Shown: positions 1 to 8,142 of the stretch, piece by piece | Position numbering within the stretch: the first letter of the stretch is position 1 | Layout of the letters: each line of letters begins with the position of its first letter | From: GCA-020344555 sp964548955 | GTDB lineage: Bacteria > Planctomycetota > Phycisphaerae > UBA1845 | Length of the DNA stretch: 25,013 nucleotides | Assembly: GCA_964548955.1 (NCBI GenBank) | Contig: CAZJTP010000044.1 | Span: forward strand, 1-25,013 | Direction: 5' to 3' | Made by a program: the position numbers and the translations under genes | The notes under the pieces: model-generated | Told to the model about the DNA's origin: nothing | Seen by the model: the letters and a program-made list of their open reading frames with translations, nothing else | The model's database searches: none

Positions 1-374
1 GTACGTCCGGTGGTGTGGGAGGACGGGCGCCGCGAGGCGCCCTCCTACCCGATTGCCTGCCTGATCACCTCCCGCAAGTGCCTGATATTTGGTCACATGA
101 TGTTGGTCCGTGTTGCACTGCGAAACCCGAAACACGTGTGTGGGCTCAGCGTTGAGTTCGACTGGTTGAACCACCTGATTCCGCGACAAGTTGCCTGGGA
201 TGGGCGGCGGTCTTCGTCGATCCTTGTTCAATACCGGACTCGGGATATGATGATCCTACATGACGGTGTGTGATCCTGCAGCGCGACCGATCCGCGGGCT
301 TCAGCCCGTGCGGTGTTTCAGGATCAAGGTTGTAGCACAATTACGCACGGTCATTTAATGTTAGGAGAAACGCC
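1..374. other. Gene-less leader region, contains one hairpin repeat
   Basis: No convincing coding sequence is seen here. Open frames on both strands lack a ribosome site and any recognisable protein pattern. The only structured element is a GGGCTTCAGCCC hairpin, annotated separately, about 60 bp before the first gene. Confidence 0.5.
286..314 (-). repeat. Dispersed hairpin repeat, copy 1 (GGGCTGAAGCCC core)
   Basis: Read on the minus strand this 29-bp stretch matches 23 of 29 bases of the copy at 8112-8140. The core GGGCT-GA-AGCCC is a perfect inverted repeat, and the stem extends outward by a C-G pair. It belongs with the copies at 6619-6650 and 8111-8142. Unlike those two, it does not lie just after a recognised gene end inside the window. 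Confidence 0.65.
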
Positions 375-1460
375 ATGCAACGGATTCTTGCGGGTTTGAT
401 CGTTGTCGCAATGTCCACGCCGGCAGGCGCTCAGGAGAAGGGCGCATTCGACGCCGCGGCGGTGAGCCGGTTTGCCGAGCTTGCCCTAGTCTGCCTCCAT
501 CAGGAATACCCGAACAAGATCGCTCACGTGTTAAACTCTGCCGAGGATGCGAAGCTCCCGCGGGAGTTGACGCCGGTCTTTTTCGGTTGCTTCGATTGGC
601 ACTCGGCCGTCCACGGGCACTGGCTGCTGGTGCGCCTTTGTCGGATGCACCCACAGGCTTCCTTCGTCGCAAGAGCCCGCGCCGCGCTTGACCGAAGCTT
701 CACGGCTGAAAAGGTGGCCGCGGAGGTTGAGTACCTTCGAACCGAAGGGCGAAAGAGCTTTGAGCGCCCCTATGGCCTGGCGTGGTTGCTGCAGCTTTCG
801 GCGGAGCTTCACGAGTGGGATGATCCGCAGGCTAAGGAATGGGCGTGCACCCTGGAGCCCTTGGCGCGGGAAGCGGCTGATCGTTTCAAGGAATGGCTTC
901 CCAAGCTTTCACATCCGATCCGAACCGGCGAGCACAGTCAGACGGCCTTTGCGATGGGATTGGTGCTGGACTGGGCGCGATGCCTGGGTGACAAGGAGAT
1001 GGCAGCGCTTGTGACACGGCGTGCTCGCGTTTATTATTTGAATGACCGGGGAGCCAGCCTGGACTTTGAGCCCAGCGGTCAGGACTTCATGTCACCCATT
1101 CTTGCCGAGGCGGACTTGATGCGGCGGATTCTTCCGCACGCGGAGTTTGCCGCGTGGCTCGGCGCTTTTCTCCCGGAATTGAGTCTGGACGGTTCAACTG
1201 ACTGGCTGTGTCCGGCCGTCGTCACTGACAAACAAGACGGCAAGCTGGTCCACCTCGATGGTCTGAACCTCTCGCGAGCCTGGATGTTGGGGGGTATCGC
1301 AGCCGGGCTTCCGCCGCACGATCCACGCATCGCCGGCGTGCTTGGTGTTGCCCGCCAGCACAGTGCCGCCGGGCTTGCAGCCGTGACCGGGGAGCACTAC
1401 GAGGGTGGACATTGGCTGGGAAGCTTCGCCGTATACCTGGTCACGAAACGCGGCCTGTGA
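375..1460 (+). CDS. Exported DUF2891-like protein
   Basis: A 361-residue protein with a signal peptide at residues 1-19, ending in a TPAGA/QE-type cleavage site, so it is probably periplasmic or secreted. Conserved blocks recall the DUF2891 family: FGCFDWHSAVHGHW (70-83), EPSGQDF (232-238), LNLSRAW (297-303) and YEGGHWL (342-348). The Trp, His, Asp and Glu residues in these blocks look like a carbohydrate-type active site, but no reaction is established for the family and none is claimed. The length fits the family. The start is supported by AGGAG seven bases before the ATG. It stands alone, with about 340 bp before the next gene. Family assignment is from memory of the motifs and is fairly secure; function is unknown. 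Confidence 0.8.
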   Translation: MQRILAGLIVVAMSTPAGAQEKGAFDAAAVSRFAELALVCLHQEYPNKIAHVLNSAEDAKLPRELTPVFFGCFDWHSAVHGHWLLVRLCRMHPQASFVARARAALDRSFTAEKVAAEVEYLRTEGRKSFERPYGLAWLLQLSAELHEWDDPQAKEWACTLEPLAREAADRFKEWLPKLSHPIRTGEHSQTAFAMGLVLDWARCLGDKEMAALVTRRARVYYLNDRGASLDFEPSGQDFMSPILAEADLMRRILPHAEFAAWLGAFLPELSLDGSTDWLCPAVVTDKQDGKLVHLDGLNLSRAWMLGGIAAGLPPHDPRIAGVLGVARQHSAAGLAAVTGEHYEGGHWLGSFAVYLVTKRGL

Positions 1461-1803
1461 TCACTGAAATTCATCATCTCTAACGCCGGAGCTGCCAGAA
1501 TACATTCACACGTTATGGTGCCGGTTGGGAACTCGAAGACCTATCGGCCGCTTGCCCAGCAATATGGAGCGTTTTGTGGCGCGGCTGAGAATGACAGCCG
1601 GAAACGGCGGTTTCGCCACATCCGCAGGGATGTGTATCTCTTGAGATTATTGGTCTTTGTGATGCCGATAATTCTCGTAGTAGTGGTCGACACCGCATTG
1701 TCGTATACGGGCACAAACGGGGTGGCGGTTGCAGATCGGTGGCCTGTCCTTATAATTAGCAATACATATCGAGGTCACTAATCGACGCGACAGGAGGTGC
1801 GCC
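1461..1803. other. Intergenic region with promoter near its end
   Basis: An 88-codon open frame lies here but has no ribosome site and no family resemblance, so it is not called. The right end holds a good sigma-70-type promoter and a strong Shine-Dalgarno sequence for the downstream glycosyltransferase. Confidence 0.5.
1729..1756 (+). promoter_or_regulatory. Sigma-70-type promoter for the glycosyltransferase
   Basis: TTGCAG at 1729-1734, a 16-bp spacer, then a consensus TATAAT at 1751-1756. Transcription would begin about 40 bp before the start codon at 1804, which has CAGGAGG just upstream. Confidence 0.55.
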
Positions 1804-3159
1804 ATGGCAAAAAAACAGCGGATCACAATGATCTCAACTCACGGGTACGTAGCCGCGGAACCGGAGTTGGGTAAGCCCGACACGGGCGGGCAGGTCGTCT
1901 ATGTGCTGGAGCTCAGCCGGTGCCTGGGCCGCATGGGCTACCAGGTGGACATCCTCACGAGACGGTTTGAGAACCAGCCTCGATCCGAGAAGGTTGCGCC
2001 GCGAGTCAGGATCCTTCGCTTCCCCTGTGGAGGCAAGGAGTTCATCCCCAAAGAGACTTTGTGCGAGCATATTCCAGAATGGGTGGGCAACGCGCTGCGT
2101 TTCATCCAAGGGCGTCGGCTGCGCTATTCGTTCATCAACAGCCACTACTGGGATGCTGGGATGGCGGGGCAGGCCCTTGCAAACCGGCTCAAAATCCCCC
2201 ATCTCCATACGCCGCACTCGATCGGCTCGTGGAAGCGGGACAACATGGCAGAAAAGCCCGAGGAAGGGGAACGTAAGTACAATTTCCGGAAGCGCATACG
2301 GGAAGAGATAGTCATTTATGACGAATGCGACGGCCTGATCGCCACAACGCCGCAGCAGCGCGATATCCTATGCAACGGGGAGTACGATGTTCCGCGCGAC
2401 AAGATCAACGTGGTTCCACCAGGTTATGACGACACGAGATTCTTCCCTGTATCACGGACGTCACGCCTTGCGTTGAAGGGCGAGTACGGTTTCGAAGGGC
2501 GAATCGTGCTGGCGCTGGGTCGAATGGCCCACAACAAGGGCTATGACCTGCTCATCCAGTCGATGCCGTGTGTATTCAAGCGGATCGAGGATGCGAAGCT
2601 GCTTCTTGCAATCGGGGCCACCGAGCCGACACAACGCGAGTGCGAGCAGATCGCCGAGCTGAAGGAGCTAGCCCGCGGATTGGGTATCGCCGATCGGGTC
2701 ATCTTTCGCGACTACATCCCCGACGAGGAGCTGGCCGACTATTACCGCCTGGCCGACGTCTTTGCACTCAGCAGCCGGTACGAACCGTTTGGGATGACGG
2801 CCGTTGAAGCCATGGCATGTGGAACACCCACGATCATCACAACGGAAGGGGGTCTGTGGGAGCAGGTGACATGGGGTCTGGAGGCAATCTACGCCAATCC
2901 GTTTGATCCGGAAACGTTTGGTCATACGATCTATTCCGTGCTGGCCCATCCGCGCATCATGGGACAACTCGCCAAGTATGGATCCCAAAAGGCCCGGGCC
3001 CGGTTCACCTGGACGGGCGTTGCCCAGCAGATTTTAACCCATAGCGAAAACCTTCCATCGCACGTGCATGTTGGTCATCACGAACAAGACAATCAAGACA
3101 CCAAAGACGCGCAAGACAGAGAACAATGGTTGGAACAGGCCTGCTTACTGACGACCTAG
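1804..3159 (+). CDS. GT4 glycosyltransferase, sucrose-phosphate / mannosylfructose-phosphate synthase type
   Basis: A 451-residue GT-B retaining glycosyltransferase. The N-terminal acceptor domain opens with MISTHGY and the GT4 sucrose-synthase signature DTGGQVVYV (26-34). TPHSIGSWKRDNM (136-148) resembles the HSLGAWKR block of mannosylfructose-phosphate synthase. The donor domain has GRMAHNKG (R240, K245, phosphate binding) and EPFGMTAVE (E327 to E335, the EX7E motif). The length is close to the roughly 450 residues of mannosylfructose-phosphate synthase and far shorter than plant enzymes. It probably transfers a sugar from a nucleotide donor to fructose-6-phosphate, making a compatible solute precursor in the cytosol. 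No matching phosphatase gene is in the window. The last 30 residues (HVHVGHHEQDNQDTK onward) are a polar tail outside the domain. CAGGAGG supports the start. Exact substrate is uncertain. Confidence 0.85.
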   Translation: MAKKQRITMISTHGYVAAEPELGKPDTGGQVVYVLELSRCLGRMGYQVDILTRRFENQPRSEKVAPRVRILRFPCGGKEFIPKETLCEHIPEWVGNALRFIQGRRLRYSFINSHYWDAGMAGQALANRLKIPHLHTPHSIGSWKRDNMAEKPEEGERKYNFRKRIREEIVIYDECDGLIATTPQQRDILCNGEYDVPRDKINVVPPGYDDTRFFPVSRTSRLALKGEYGFEGRIVLALGRMAHNKGYDLLIQSMPCVFKRIEDAKLLLAIGATEPTQRECEQIAELKELARGLGIADRVIFRDYIPDEELADYYRLADVFALSSRYEPFGMTAVEAMACGTPTIITTEGGLWEQVTWGLEAIYANPFDPETFGHTIYSVLAHPRIMGQLAKYGSQKARARFTWTGVAQQILTHSENLPSHVHVGHHEQDNQDTKDAQDREQWLEQACLLTT

Positions 3160-3161
3160 AC

Positions 3162-3189
3162 GATTGCGGATTGGGGATTGGGGATTTGG
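3162..3189 (+). repeat. Short GGATTG-rich repeat tract after the glycosyltransferase
   Basis: Iterations of GGATTGG and GGATTTGG follow the stop codon. The 12-mer GATTGCGGATTG at 3162-3173 recurs exactly at 10114-10125, also just after a stop codon. No hairpin terminator with a T-run is visible in this convergent interval. Confidence 0.45.
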
Positions 3190-3247
3190 CCCCCGAGCAA
3201 GATCGTAGGTCGAGTTTTGCACGACATCCGAATCCCTGCACATTAAG

Positions 3248-5293
3248 TCACGGCCGATCGATCCACGTTTTGAAGGCATCAGACCAATGAGGCCGGCCTA
3301 GGAAGTCTTCTATCAGATCGACCGCTCTCTTTGACCCGCCGGGTTCAAGGATTGTCTTGCGAAAACGCCGCGCGGTTCGGGCGTTTAGCATGCCGTCCTT
3401 CTCGAATTTGCTTATCATATCCTTCGCGATCACCACGGACCACATATACGCGTAGTACAGTGCCGAGCATTCATCGAGATGCTCGAAGTTGCATTGGAAG
3501 TGCGTATCTTCCACGTAGTTGAAGGGGCTGTACTTGTCCTGGAGTTCCATCAGCAGCTCTGTGGTGTCCAGATTCTCAGGATCGCGGTCATGGAGGTTGA
3601 GCGAGATGGCGGCATAGAATATCTGCTGCGCGACGTACAATCCCTTACCGGATTCGCCGTCGCGTCGCAGTTGCTCGACTGCGTGTTCCGGTATGGGCTC
3701 GTGTGTCCGGTAGTGTTTGGTGAAGAGCGAGAGGGTGTCAATGTTGTAGCACCATGCTTCCAGTAACTGAGCGGGGGCTTCGACGAAATCCCGTTCCGCG
3801 GTGAGACCGGCATTACCCATCCATCGGTGGTGACCGGCGAAGATACCGTGCAGCAATCGCCCGAACTCGCGAAAGACGGCGACAACCTGATCGTGGTCCA
3901 TCAGCGCAACACGATCCCTTCGGTAACACGGGTTCGGAACGTTGCAGACGAAAACGACCTGTGGTAGTCGCACACCGGCAATACCGGTACGATAGTTGAA
4001 TACAGCCGTGCCGGCATACTTGTCTTTGCGGGGATATGGATCGAGATAGAAGCGCCCGATGCGTTTCCCGCCGTCGCAGATGTCCCACGCCGTCACATCC
4101 TGATGCCAGAGGTTCAGGCCGTGAATCCGACGGTAGGTAATCCCGAACACTTTTTCTGTGAGTTCAAACAATGCGCTGAAAACATCCGGGGGATTGAAAT
4201 AGGACCGCAATGACTGCGGATCATATGCGTACTGTTCAGTCTTCACCAGTTGTGCGTAGTAGTCCTTCTCCCAGGATTCGACAGTCGTTGCGCCGGGGAC
4301 GTCCTGTTGCTTGCGCTCCAGCAGGATGTGGTAATCGCGCCGGGCTGGTTCTCTACTTAGTTCTGCGATCCGGTCAATGAAGGATTGGACATTGTCAGCC
4401 GATCGGACCATCGAATCGCCGGTGACATAGTCAGCCCAGTTGGCATAGCCGAGAATCTGTGCCAGCTCATATCGCCTGGCTAGAAGCTCGTGCAGTACGT
4501 CGATGTTCTTGGGATATCCCCGATTCTTGAAATGGCGGTACAGTGTCGATCGCGCCTCGGCGTTGCGAGCGTACGTCATAAACTGTTTATAGTCGGGATA
4601 GCGCGTAGTGACGTGGATCTTGCCGTCTGCGCCTGCACGATGTCTGTCGATCCAATCCCGCGGCATACCGTCCAGCTCAGCCAGTGAGTCGAGGAGAATC
4701 TCGCGCTGGTCCTCGCGGATGTTTGTTACGAATGCCCGCCCGAGCTTGAATATCTCCTCCGTGAGTTCGGCGATGCGTTGCCGGACATCGTCGGGCCTGT
4801 CTGCGCCGGCCCGGCGAAAGTCCCGCCGGATCTTGCGGACGACATACCGTGTCGCAGGGTCGGCACCCGCAAGATCCAACGCGCGAAAGGACTCACACAA
4901 TTCAGGATCGCGCATAAGCTCACTGAGATACTGAAGGACCTTTCGCCGATCTCGCTCCGCCGTGTTGCGCACATAGTCATCCGGGTGTACATGTGCGAAC
5001 AGCTCACACTCGGACCGGGCCGCGTCCAGATGCATCATCATCTTGTTGTATGGGACAAGTGTGTTTTTGACCGTACGGCGACCGTCGACCTCCAGAATCC
5101 GGGCGCGGCACGTCTTGGCCCACGCAAGATGTTCGTACGTGTCGTTGTCAAGCTCTGACGCAGTGCGGTCAAGCGGTGTCGTCCTAAGGGTCCACATCGA
5201 CAGCGATGAACGGGGCGCTGTCTCGGTGGAGGCGCAACCAATGACAAATGCAAGACCCAGCATTGGTGCCCATTTCGCCGTGATCGTGTTCAT
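3248..5293 (-). CDS. M3-family (thimet oligopeptidase-like) lipoprotein, predicted inactive
   Basis: A 681-residue protein of the M3A oligopeptidase fold. The start at 5293 is chosen because GAGGA lies eight bases upstream; an ATG at 5308 would place that site inside the gene. The N-terminus is a lipoprotein signal (hydrophobic 9-19, Cys20 in FVIGC), so it is membrane-anchored. The helical N-terminal region and the catalytic domain can be followed along the length. The family zinc motif HEFGH is here REFGR: R475 (CGC) and R479 (CGA) replace both zinc histidines, while E476 and the third ligand E505 (in RDFVEAP) remain. The glycine-rich substrate loop (family GGYDAGYY) reads DECSALYY near 607-614, although Tyr613, Tyr614 and Tyr616 persist. 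An intact frame without zinc ligands points to a pseudopeptidase, perhaps peptide-binding or scaffolding. Family assignment is firm; inactivity is inferred. Confidence 0.85.
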   Translation of the reverse strand: MNTITAKWAPMLGLAFVIGCASTETAPRSSLSMWTLRTTPLDRTASELDNDTYEHLAWAKTCRARILEVDGRRTVKNTLVPYNKMMMHLDAARSECELFAHVHPDDYVRNTAERDRRKVLQYLSELMRDPELCESFRALDLAGADPATRYVVRKIRRDFRRAGADRPDDVRQRIAELTEEIFKLGRAFVTNIREDQREILLDSLAELDGMPRDWIDRHRAGADGKIHVTTRYPDYKQFMTYARNAEARSTLYRHFKNRGYPKNIDVLHELLARRYELAQILGYANWADYVTGDSMVRSADNVQSFIDRIAELSREPARRDYHILLERKQQDVPGATTVESWEKDYYAQLVKTEQYAYDPQSLRSYFNPPDVFSALFELTEKVFGITYRRIHGLNLWHQDVTAWDICDGGKRIGRFYLDPYPRKDKYAGTAVFNYRTGIAGVRLPQVVFVCNVPNPCYRRDRVALMDHDQVVAVFREFGRLLHGIFAGHHRWMGNAGLTAERDFVEAPAQLLEAWCYNIDTLSLFTKHYRTHEPIPEHAVEQLRRDGESGKGLYVAQQIFYAAISLNLHDRDPENLDTTELLMELQDKYSPFNYVEDTHFQCNFEHLDECSALYYAYMWSVVIAKDMISKFEKDGMLNARTARRFRKTILEPGGSKRAVDLIEDFLGRPHWSDAFKTWIDRP

Positions 5294-5472
5294 GAGTAAT
5301 CCTCGCAAATGCCGCTACGAATTCTTGCAGACGCTCTGTGTGGTAGACTATTCAATCAGAAGCAGCGGTCAATCCCATCACGCTTCGTCGTGCAATGGTC
5401 AGTGGCGAAGTGTCGCATCCGGAATCTCACAGGCTGCGGCACACTTGGATCAACGGCAGGCTGCGGACGCCC

Positions 5473-6396
5473 CTATGGGGGAACGCCGCCCAGCGCGTCC
5501 CAGATAAGCGTCTTGAGGTTAAAGACGGCATGGATCAGGATCGGCGGCACCAGTGATCCGGTCCGCTCGTAGGAATATCCGATCAACAGGGCGAGCACCG
5601 TAAGGGCCGCCATCGCATGCGGTTGCTGGAAGTGCACGGCGCCGAACGCGAGTGAAGCCAGGACAATCGAGAGCCATCGGCGATGCACCAGGCGAAGCAG
5701 CAACGTCTGAAGCAATCCGCGAAAGAAGAACTCCTCCGCGATAGGTGCGATCACGACGGCACCGCCCCACAGCGCGATGATCACGCCGATCGGCTGCGTT
5801 TGCTCGTGCAATGCCTGGATCGTCGGATGCGGGTCGAACATGTGGTCCGGCGCGAAATACAGGATGATTCTCATCGTGGTATCACGAAGGATCGGACACG
5901 ACCCGATCGCGGCGATCGCCAGCAACGCAGTTGCGGCGCCCCACCAACCGCGCCGCAGGCCGCCTCCAGCGAACAGGAAACGCCGGATTCCGCCGTCGAA
6001 CCGCGTAGCCGCGATGAACAAGCACACCCCGATGCCGGCAAGGTGGGCACCGTTGCCGACCACTATGGTCGAGATGATGCTCTCGGTCAGACCTGTAAAG
6101 AGCTGGACGAGGCCCGCGATGAACGCCGCCGCCAGCAGGTAGACCACAACCGCCAGCGCCAAAGCGTCTTCGCGGAGTCTGTTCGGACGAAGCGGCGCGC
6201 TGCGAAGCGGGTCTCGCTTCGGCCGGGCGAGCAAGTACGCACCAATAATAACGGCGAGCGCCACAGCCACACCGGACAGAATCCGGTCGATCATCGTCAG
6301 TACGTGCTGCGTGGGATTCGGTTCGGCTGCGGCCACACCCGGCGCGGCAACCTGTGACAGGATCATCGGCACGGCGTAGTAAAGGTTGGAGATCAT
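5473..6396 (-). CDS. CPBP-family intramembrane metalloprotease
   Basis: A 307-residue polytopic membrane protein of the CPBP (CAAX protease and bacteriocin-processing, Abi) family. Three catalytic motifs are complete: EEFFFR (E221, E222, R226), FGAVH (F251 to H255) and HAVFN (H289, N293). About seven or eight hydrophobic segments are visible, including 43-57, 80-100, 108-130, 153-167, 203-219 and 243-273. Members cleave within membranes or mature small peptides; the substrate here is unknown. The start is uncertain. The ATG at 6396 has no clear ribosome site, and the 5-prime end faces the ATG of the TrpC-like fragment at 6402 with only five bases between them; Met11 or Met35 are alternatives. 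The next gene on the same strand starts 180 bp downstream. Confidence 0.85.
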   Translation of the reverse strand: MISNLYYAVPMILSQVAAPGVAAAEPNPTQHVLTMIDRILSGVAVALAVIIGAYLLARPKRDPLRSAPLRPNRLREDALALAVVVYLLAAAFIAGLVQLFTGLTESIISTIVVGNGAHLAGIGVCLFIAATRFDGGIRRFLFAGGGLRRGWWGAATALLAIAAIGSCPILRDTTMRIILYFAPDHMFDPHPTIQALHEQTQPIGVIIALWGGAVVIAPIAEEFFFRGLLQTLLLRLVHRRWLSIVLASLAFGAVHFQQPHAMAALTVLALLIGYSYERTGSLVPPILIHAVFNLKTLIWDALGGVPP

Positions 6397-6401
6397 CGTT
6401 G

Positions 6402-6515
6402 ATGACTATATTGGACCGGATCATCGAGACCAAGCGAATAGAAGCGATCGCCCGGAAACGGTGTCATACGTTGGCGGGTTTGCAGGCTGCAATCGAGCGG
6501 GTGACCGCACCACGC
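6402..6515 (+). pseudogene. TrpC (indole-3-glycerol-phosphate synthase) N-terminal fragment
   Basis: From the ATG at 6402, with GGAG ten bases upstream, the translation begins MTILDRIIETKRIEAIARKR and continues to about codon 38 (ERVTAPR). This matches the opening helix of indole-3-glycerol-phosphate synthase, which typically reads ILDKIVxTKRxEVxxxKxxxPLxxLxxxI. After about 6515 the frame stays open to 6737 but resemblance stops, and the rest of the barrel (about 220 residues) is missing. The sequence changes to hairpin and repeat-like DNA. The simplest reading is a truncated remnant left by a deletion or rearrangement. The match is short, so chance similarity is possible but unlikely given the aligned start codon and ribosome site. 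Confidence 0.5.
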
Positions 6516-6618
6516 TCCTCCCAGTGTCCCCGGAGGGCACTTGCAACCCGCATAAAAGCACCCACGGATGACGCACGGTGGGCTTGGGCGTGGCACCCTG
6601 CGTTGTTACGTTACGATA

Positions 6619-6650
6619 ATCCGCGCCGGCTGAAGTCGGCGGCTCGCTAT
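6619..6650 (+). repeat. Dispersed hairpin repeat, copy 2
   Basis: Matches 26 of 32 bases of copy 3 at 8111-8142. Stem arms are 6625-6631 and 6634-6640 (GCCGGCT-GA-AGTCGGC, one G-T pair). Differences from copy 3 are largely paired across the stem. It lies 27 bp past the clpS stop codon, so it may help end or protect that transcript. Confidence 0.65.
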
Positions 6651-6676
6651 AGTCGTGGGAGTTGCGGAACGCGGCG

Positions 6677-7012
6677 TTATGCCTCGTCCGGTTCGAGGGT
6701 GACGGTAACGTTGAGCGAGGCGAACTGCTCCACATAGAGTTCACCACGTTCGCGATGCGTGACAAGGAGCAGGGCGACACCCGTCTCGTGGGCTTCGATC
6801 GCCTTGACAATCGCTTCCACCTGCGGAATGGGTGTAAGCCGGATCACCGAGTGGATGATGTGATCAAAGGTGTTGACGTCGTCATTGTGGAGCAGCAGCT
6901 TATACGGCGGAAGCTGCCTGGGTTTGTGCTTTGTCGGTGCCAGTTTCTTCTTGGTGGCCGTTGCAGCCCCGTTTTGCTCCAGCCCGGCATCATCGTTTCT
7001 TGGATCTTCCAT
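6677..7012 (-). CDS. clpS: ATP-dependent Clp protease adaptor ClpS
   Basis: A 111-residue ClpS. The adaptor binds N-terminal destabilising residues (N-end rule) and delivers substrates to the ClpA or ClpC unfoldase in the cytosol. Residues 1-33 are a charged flexible tail, as usual. The core begins PPYKLLLHNDDVNTFDHII; N43, D44 and D45 form the amino-group binding site, and H75 in AHETG matches the conserved pocket histidine. The C-terminal strand FASLNVTVTLEPDEA closes the fold. Length is typical. No strong ribosome site is seen. No clp ATPase is adjacent, so it acts with a partner encoded elsewhere. A hairpin repeat follows the stop codon. Confidence 0.93.
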   Translation of the reverse strand: MEDPRNDDAGLEQNGAATATKKKLAPTKHKPRQLPPYKLLLHNDDVNTFDHIIHSVIRLTPIPQVEAIVKAIEAHETGVALLLVTHRERGELYVEQFASLNVTVTLEPDEA

Positions 7013-7158
7013 GGCGAATTCAGATCCGTTTGACGCAACTATCGGAGTACCCCTCCCGCTTGCTCATCGGAACCCACCATAAGTATAGTTCAACGAAACG
7101 GTCGCGGCAAGGGAAAGACACGTGATTTGACCTTGCGCGGGCGCACATCCCCGGTGTA

Positions 7159-7800
7159 CTATTCGTCGGGATACGATACGGTCACCTCTTTGACCGACGT
7201 CAGCGTCGCGCCGGTCAGGTACTCCACGAACTCGGCACTTACCGTGATACGCCGGTCATCGGGCAGCTTCAATCCCGGCGGAAACGGGCACCGGAGTGTG
7301 TAGTGATTCGTGGCGAACCGGCCATGCCACAACCGACGCAGCTTCTTCGGATCGTCGAACACGTAGACCCCCAGGACGCGCGGCGAAGCCAGGTTCGTAT
7401 TGTCAAGAAGCTGGACCGTGATCCGCCCGGGAACCTTCACGACATCTCCGTCCGCGTCGCGCGGCCGAAGGTAGACCGTTATGCCGTCGTCGCCCGATTT
7501 ACCGTCGTAGTCGGCGCCTCCCGATAGGCTGGCGATCTCGAGCTTGACGGGCGCAAACAGGTCAGCCGGTTGATCCGGCCCGAAAGATTTCAGGTTATCG
7601 ATCTGCTGATGGAGCCGGGCGACTGTCCCATCCCGCTGCGCGACGACCCGTTCGAGTCGCGCGTTCTCGCGTTGCAGGACCTCGCGCCGCTCATGCAACC
7701 TGGCCCACTCGCCCGGTGACCTGCACGCCGACAGCGTCAGCAGCAGCATCCCCGCGGGCCAGAGGTAAGACTGCAAAACTCTCTTTGGCCTCCGCGCCAT
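7159..7800 (-). CDS. Coiled-coil lipoprotein of unknown function
   Basis: A 213-residue protein. The frame is open back to 8112, but the ATG at 7800 is preferred because it begins a clear lipoprotein signal: basic MARRPKR, hydrophobic 11-24, and the lipobox LSAC with Cys26. Residues 30-70 (EWARLHERREVLQREN and following) form a heptad-like coiled coil. Residues 80-210 look like a compact beta-rich domain with alternating hydrophobic strands (KLEIASL, GITVYLRP, ITVQLLD, VLGVYVFD, ITVSAEFVEYL, EVTVSYPD). The protein is probably anchored in an envelope membrane. I do not recognise a named family. No Shine-Dalgarno sequence is obvious before 7800. Confidence 0.7.
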   Translation of the reverse strand: MARRPKRVLQSYLWPAGMLLLTLSACRSPGEWARLHERREVLQRENARLERVVAQRDGTVARLHQQIDNLKSFGPDQPADLFAPVKLEIASLSGGADYDGKSGDDGITVYLRPRDADGDVVKVPGRITVQLLDNTNLASPRVLGVYVFDDPKKLRRLWHGRFATNHYTLRCPFPPGLKLPDDRRITVSAEFVEYLTGATLTSVKEVTVSYPDE

Positions 7801-8110
7801 AGAGAATCGTATATCGTCAACGCGCAGGCTTCGCAAGCATCCGATCCGACAATGCCCCGGTCCGATCGGGCACGACGGGAGGTATGGGCAAACGCATAAT
7901 GAAATGTGTTCCCAAAAAGTAGAGCGAACCTCCGAATGACGAGTTCGGGCGGTGTTCTTCGATGGGAGCTTATCCGTGAGAACGGCGTCCATGCGTCGTG
8001 CACGGGCAAGGGCCGCTCCGAACACTTGTTGTGAAATCTGCAAGGTTGCTGCGGAGCGATCCTCGCCCATGCCTCCCACGCCAAGCACGTGCAGACTCCG
8101 CGAAACGCAC
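7801..8110. other. Intergenic region
   Basis: Between the lipoprotein start and the aminotransferase stop. The minus-strand frame stays open but codes for a Cys-, Arg- and Ser-rich sequence without pattern. Nothing else is recognised apart from the hairpin repeat at its right edge. Confidence 0.4.
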
Positions 8111-8142
8111 ATCCGCGTGGGCTGAAGCCCGTGGCTCGTTAT
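8111..8142 (+). repeat. Dispersed hairpin repeat, copy 3
   Basis: Perfect core inverted repeat GGGCT-GA-AGCCC at 8119-8130 inside a 32-bp element shared with 6619-6650 (26 of 32) and 286-314. It overlaps the stop codon of the minus-strand aminotransferase (8139-8141), a position suited to a 3-prime end element. Confidence 0.7.

Noticed and set aside
330..359. TTGTAG / TTTAAT promoter-like pair before the DUF2891 gene
   Set aside because: Transcription would start at or beyond the ribosome site at 363-367, leaving no usable leader.
1515..1781. 88-codon plus-strand frame with a hydrophobic stretch
   Set aside because: No ribosome site, no family pattern, and it overlaps the promoter of the glycosyltransferase gene.
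7801..8112. N-terminal extension of the coiled-coil lipoprotein
   Set aside because: The extension has no pattern and would bury the lipoprotein signal that begins at 7800.
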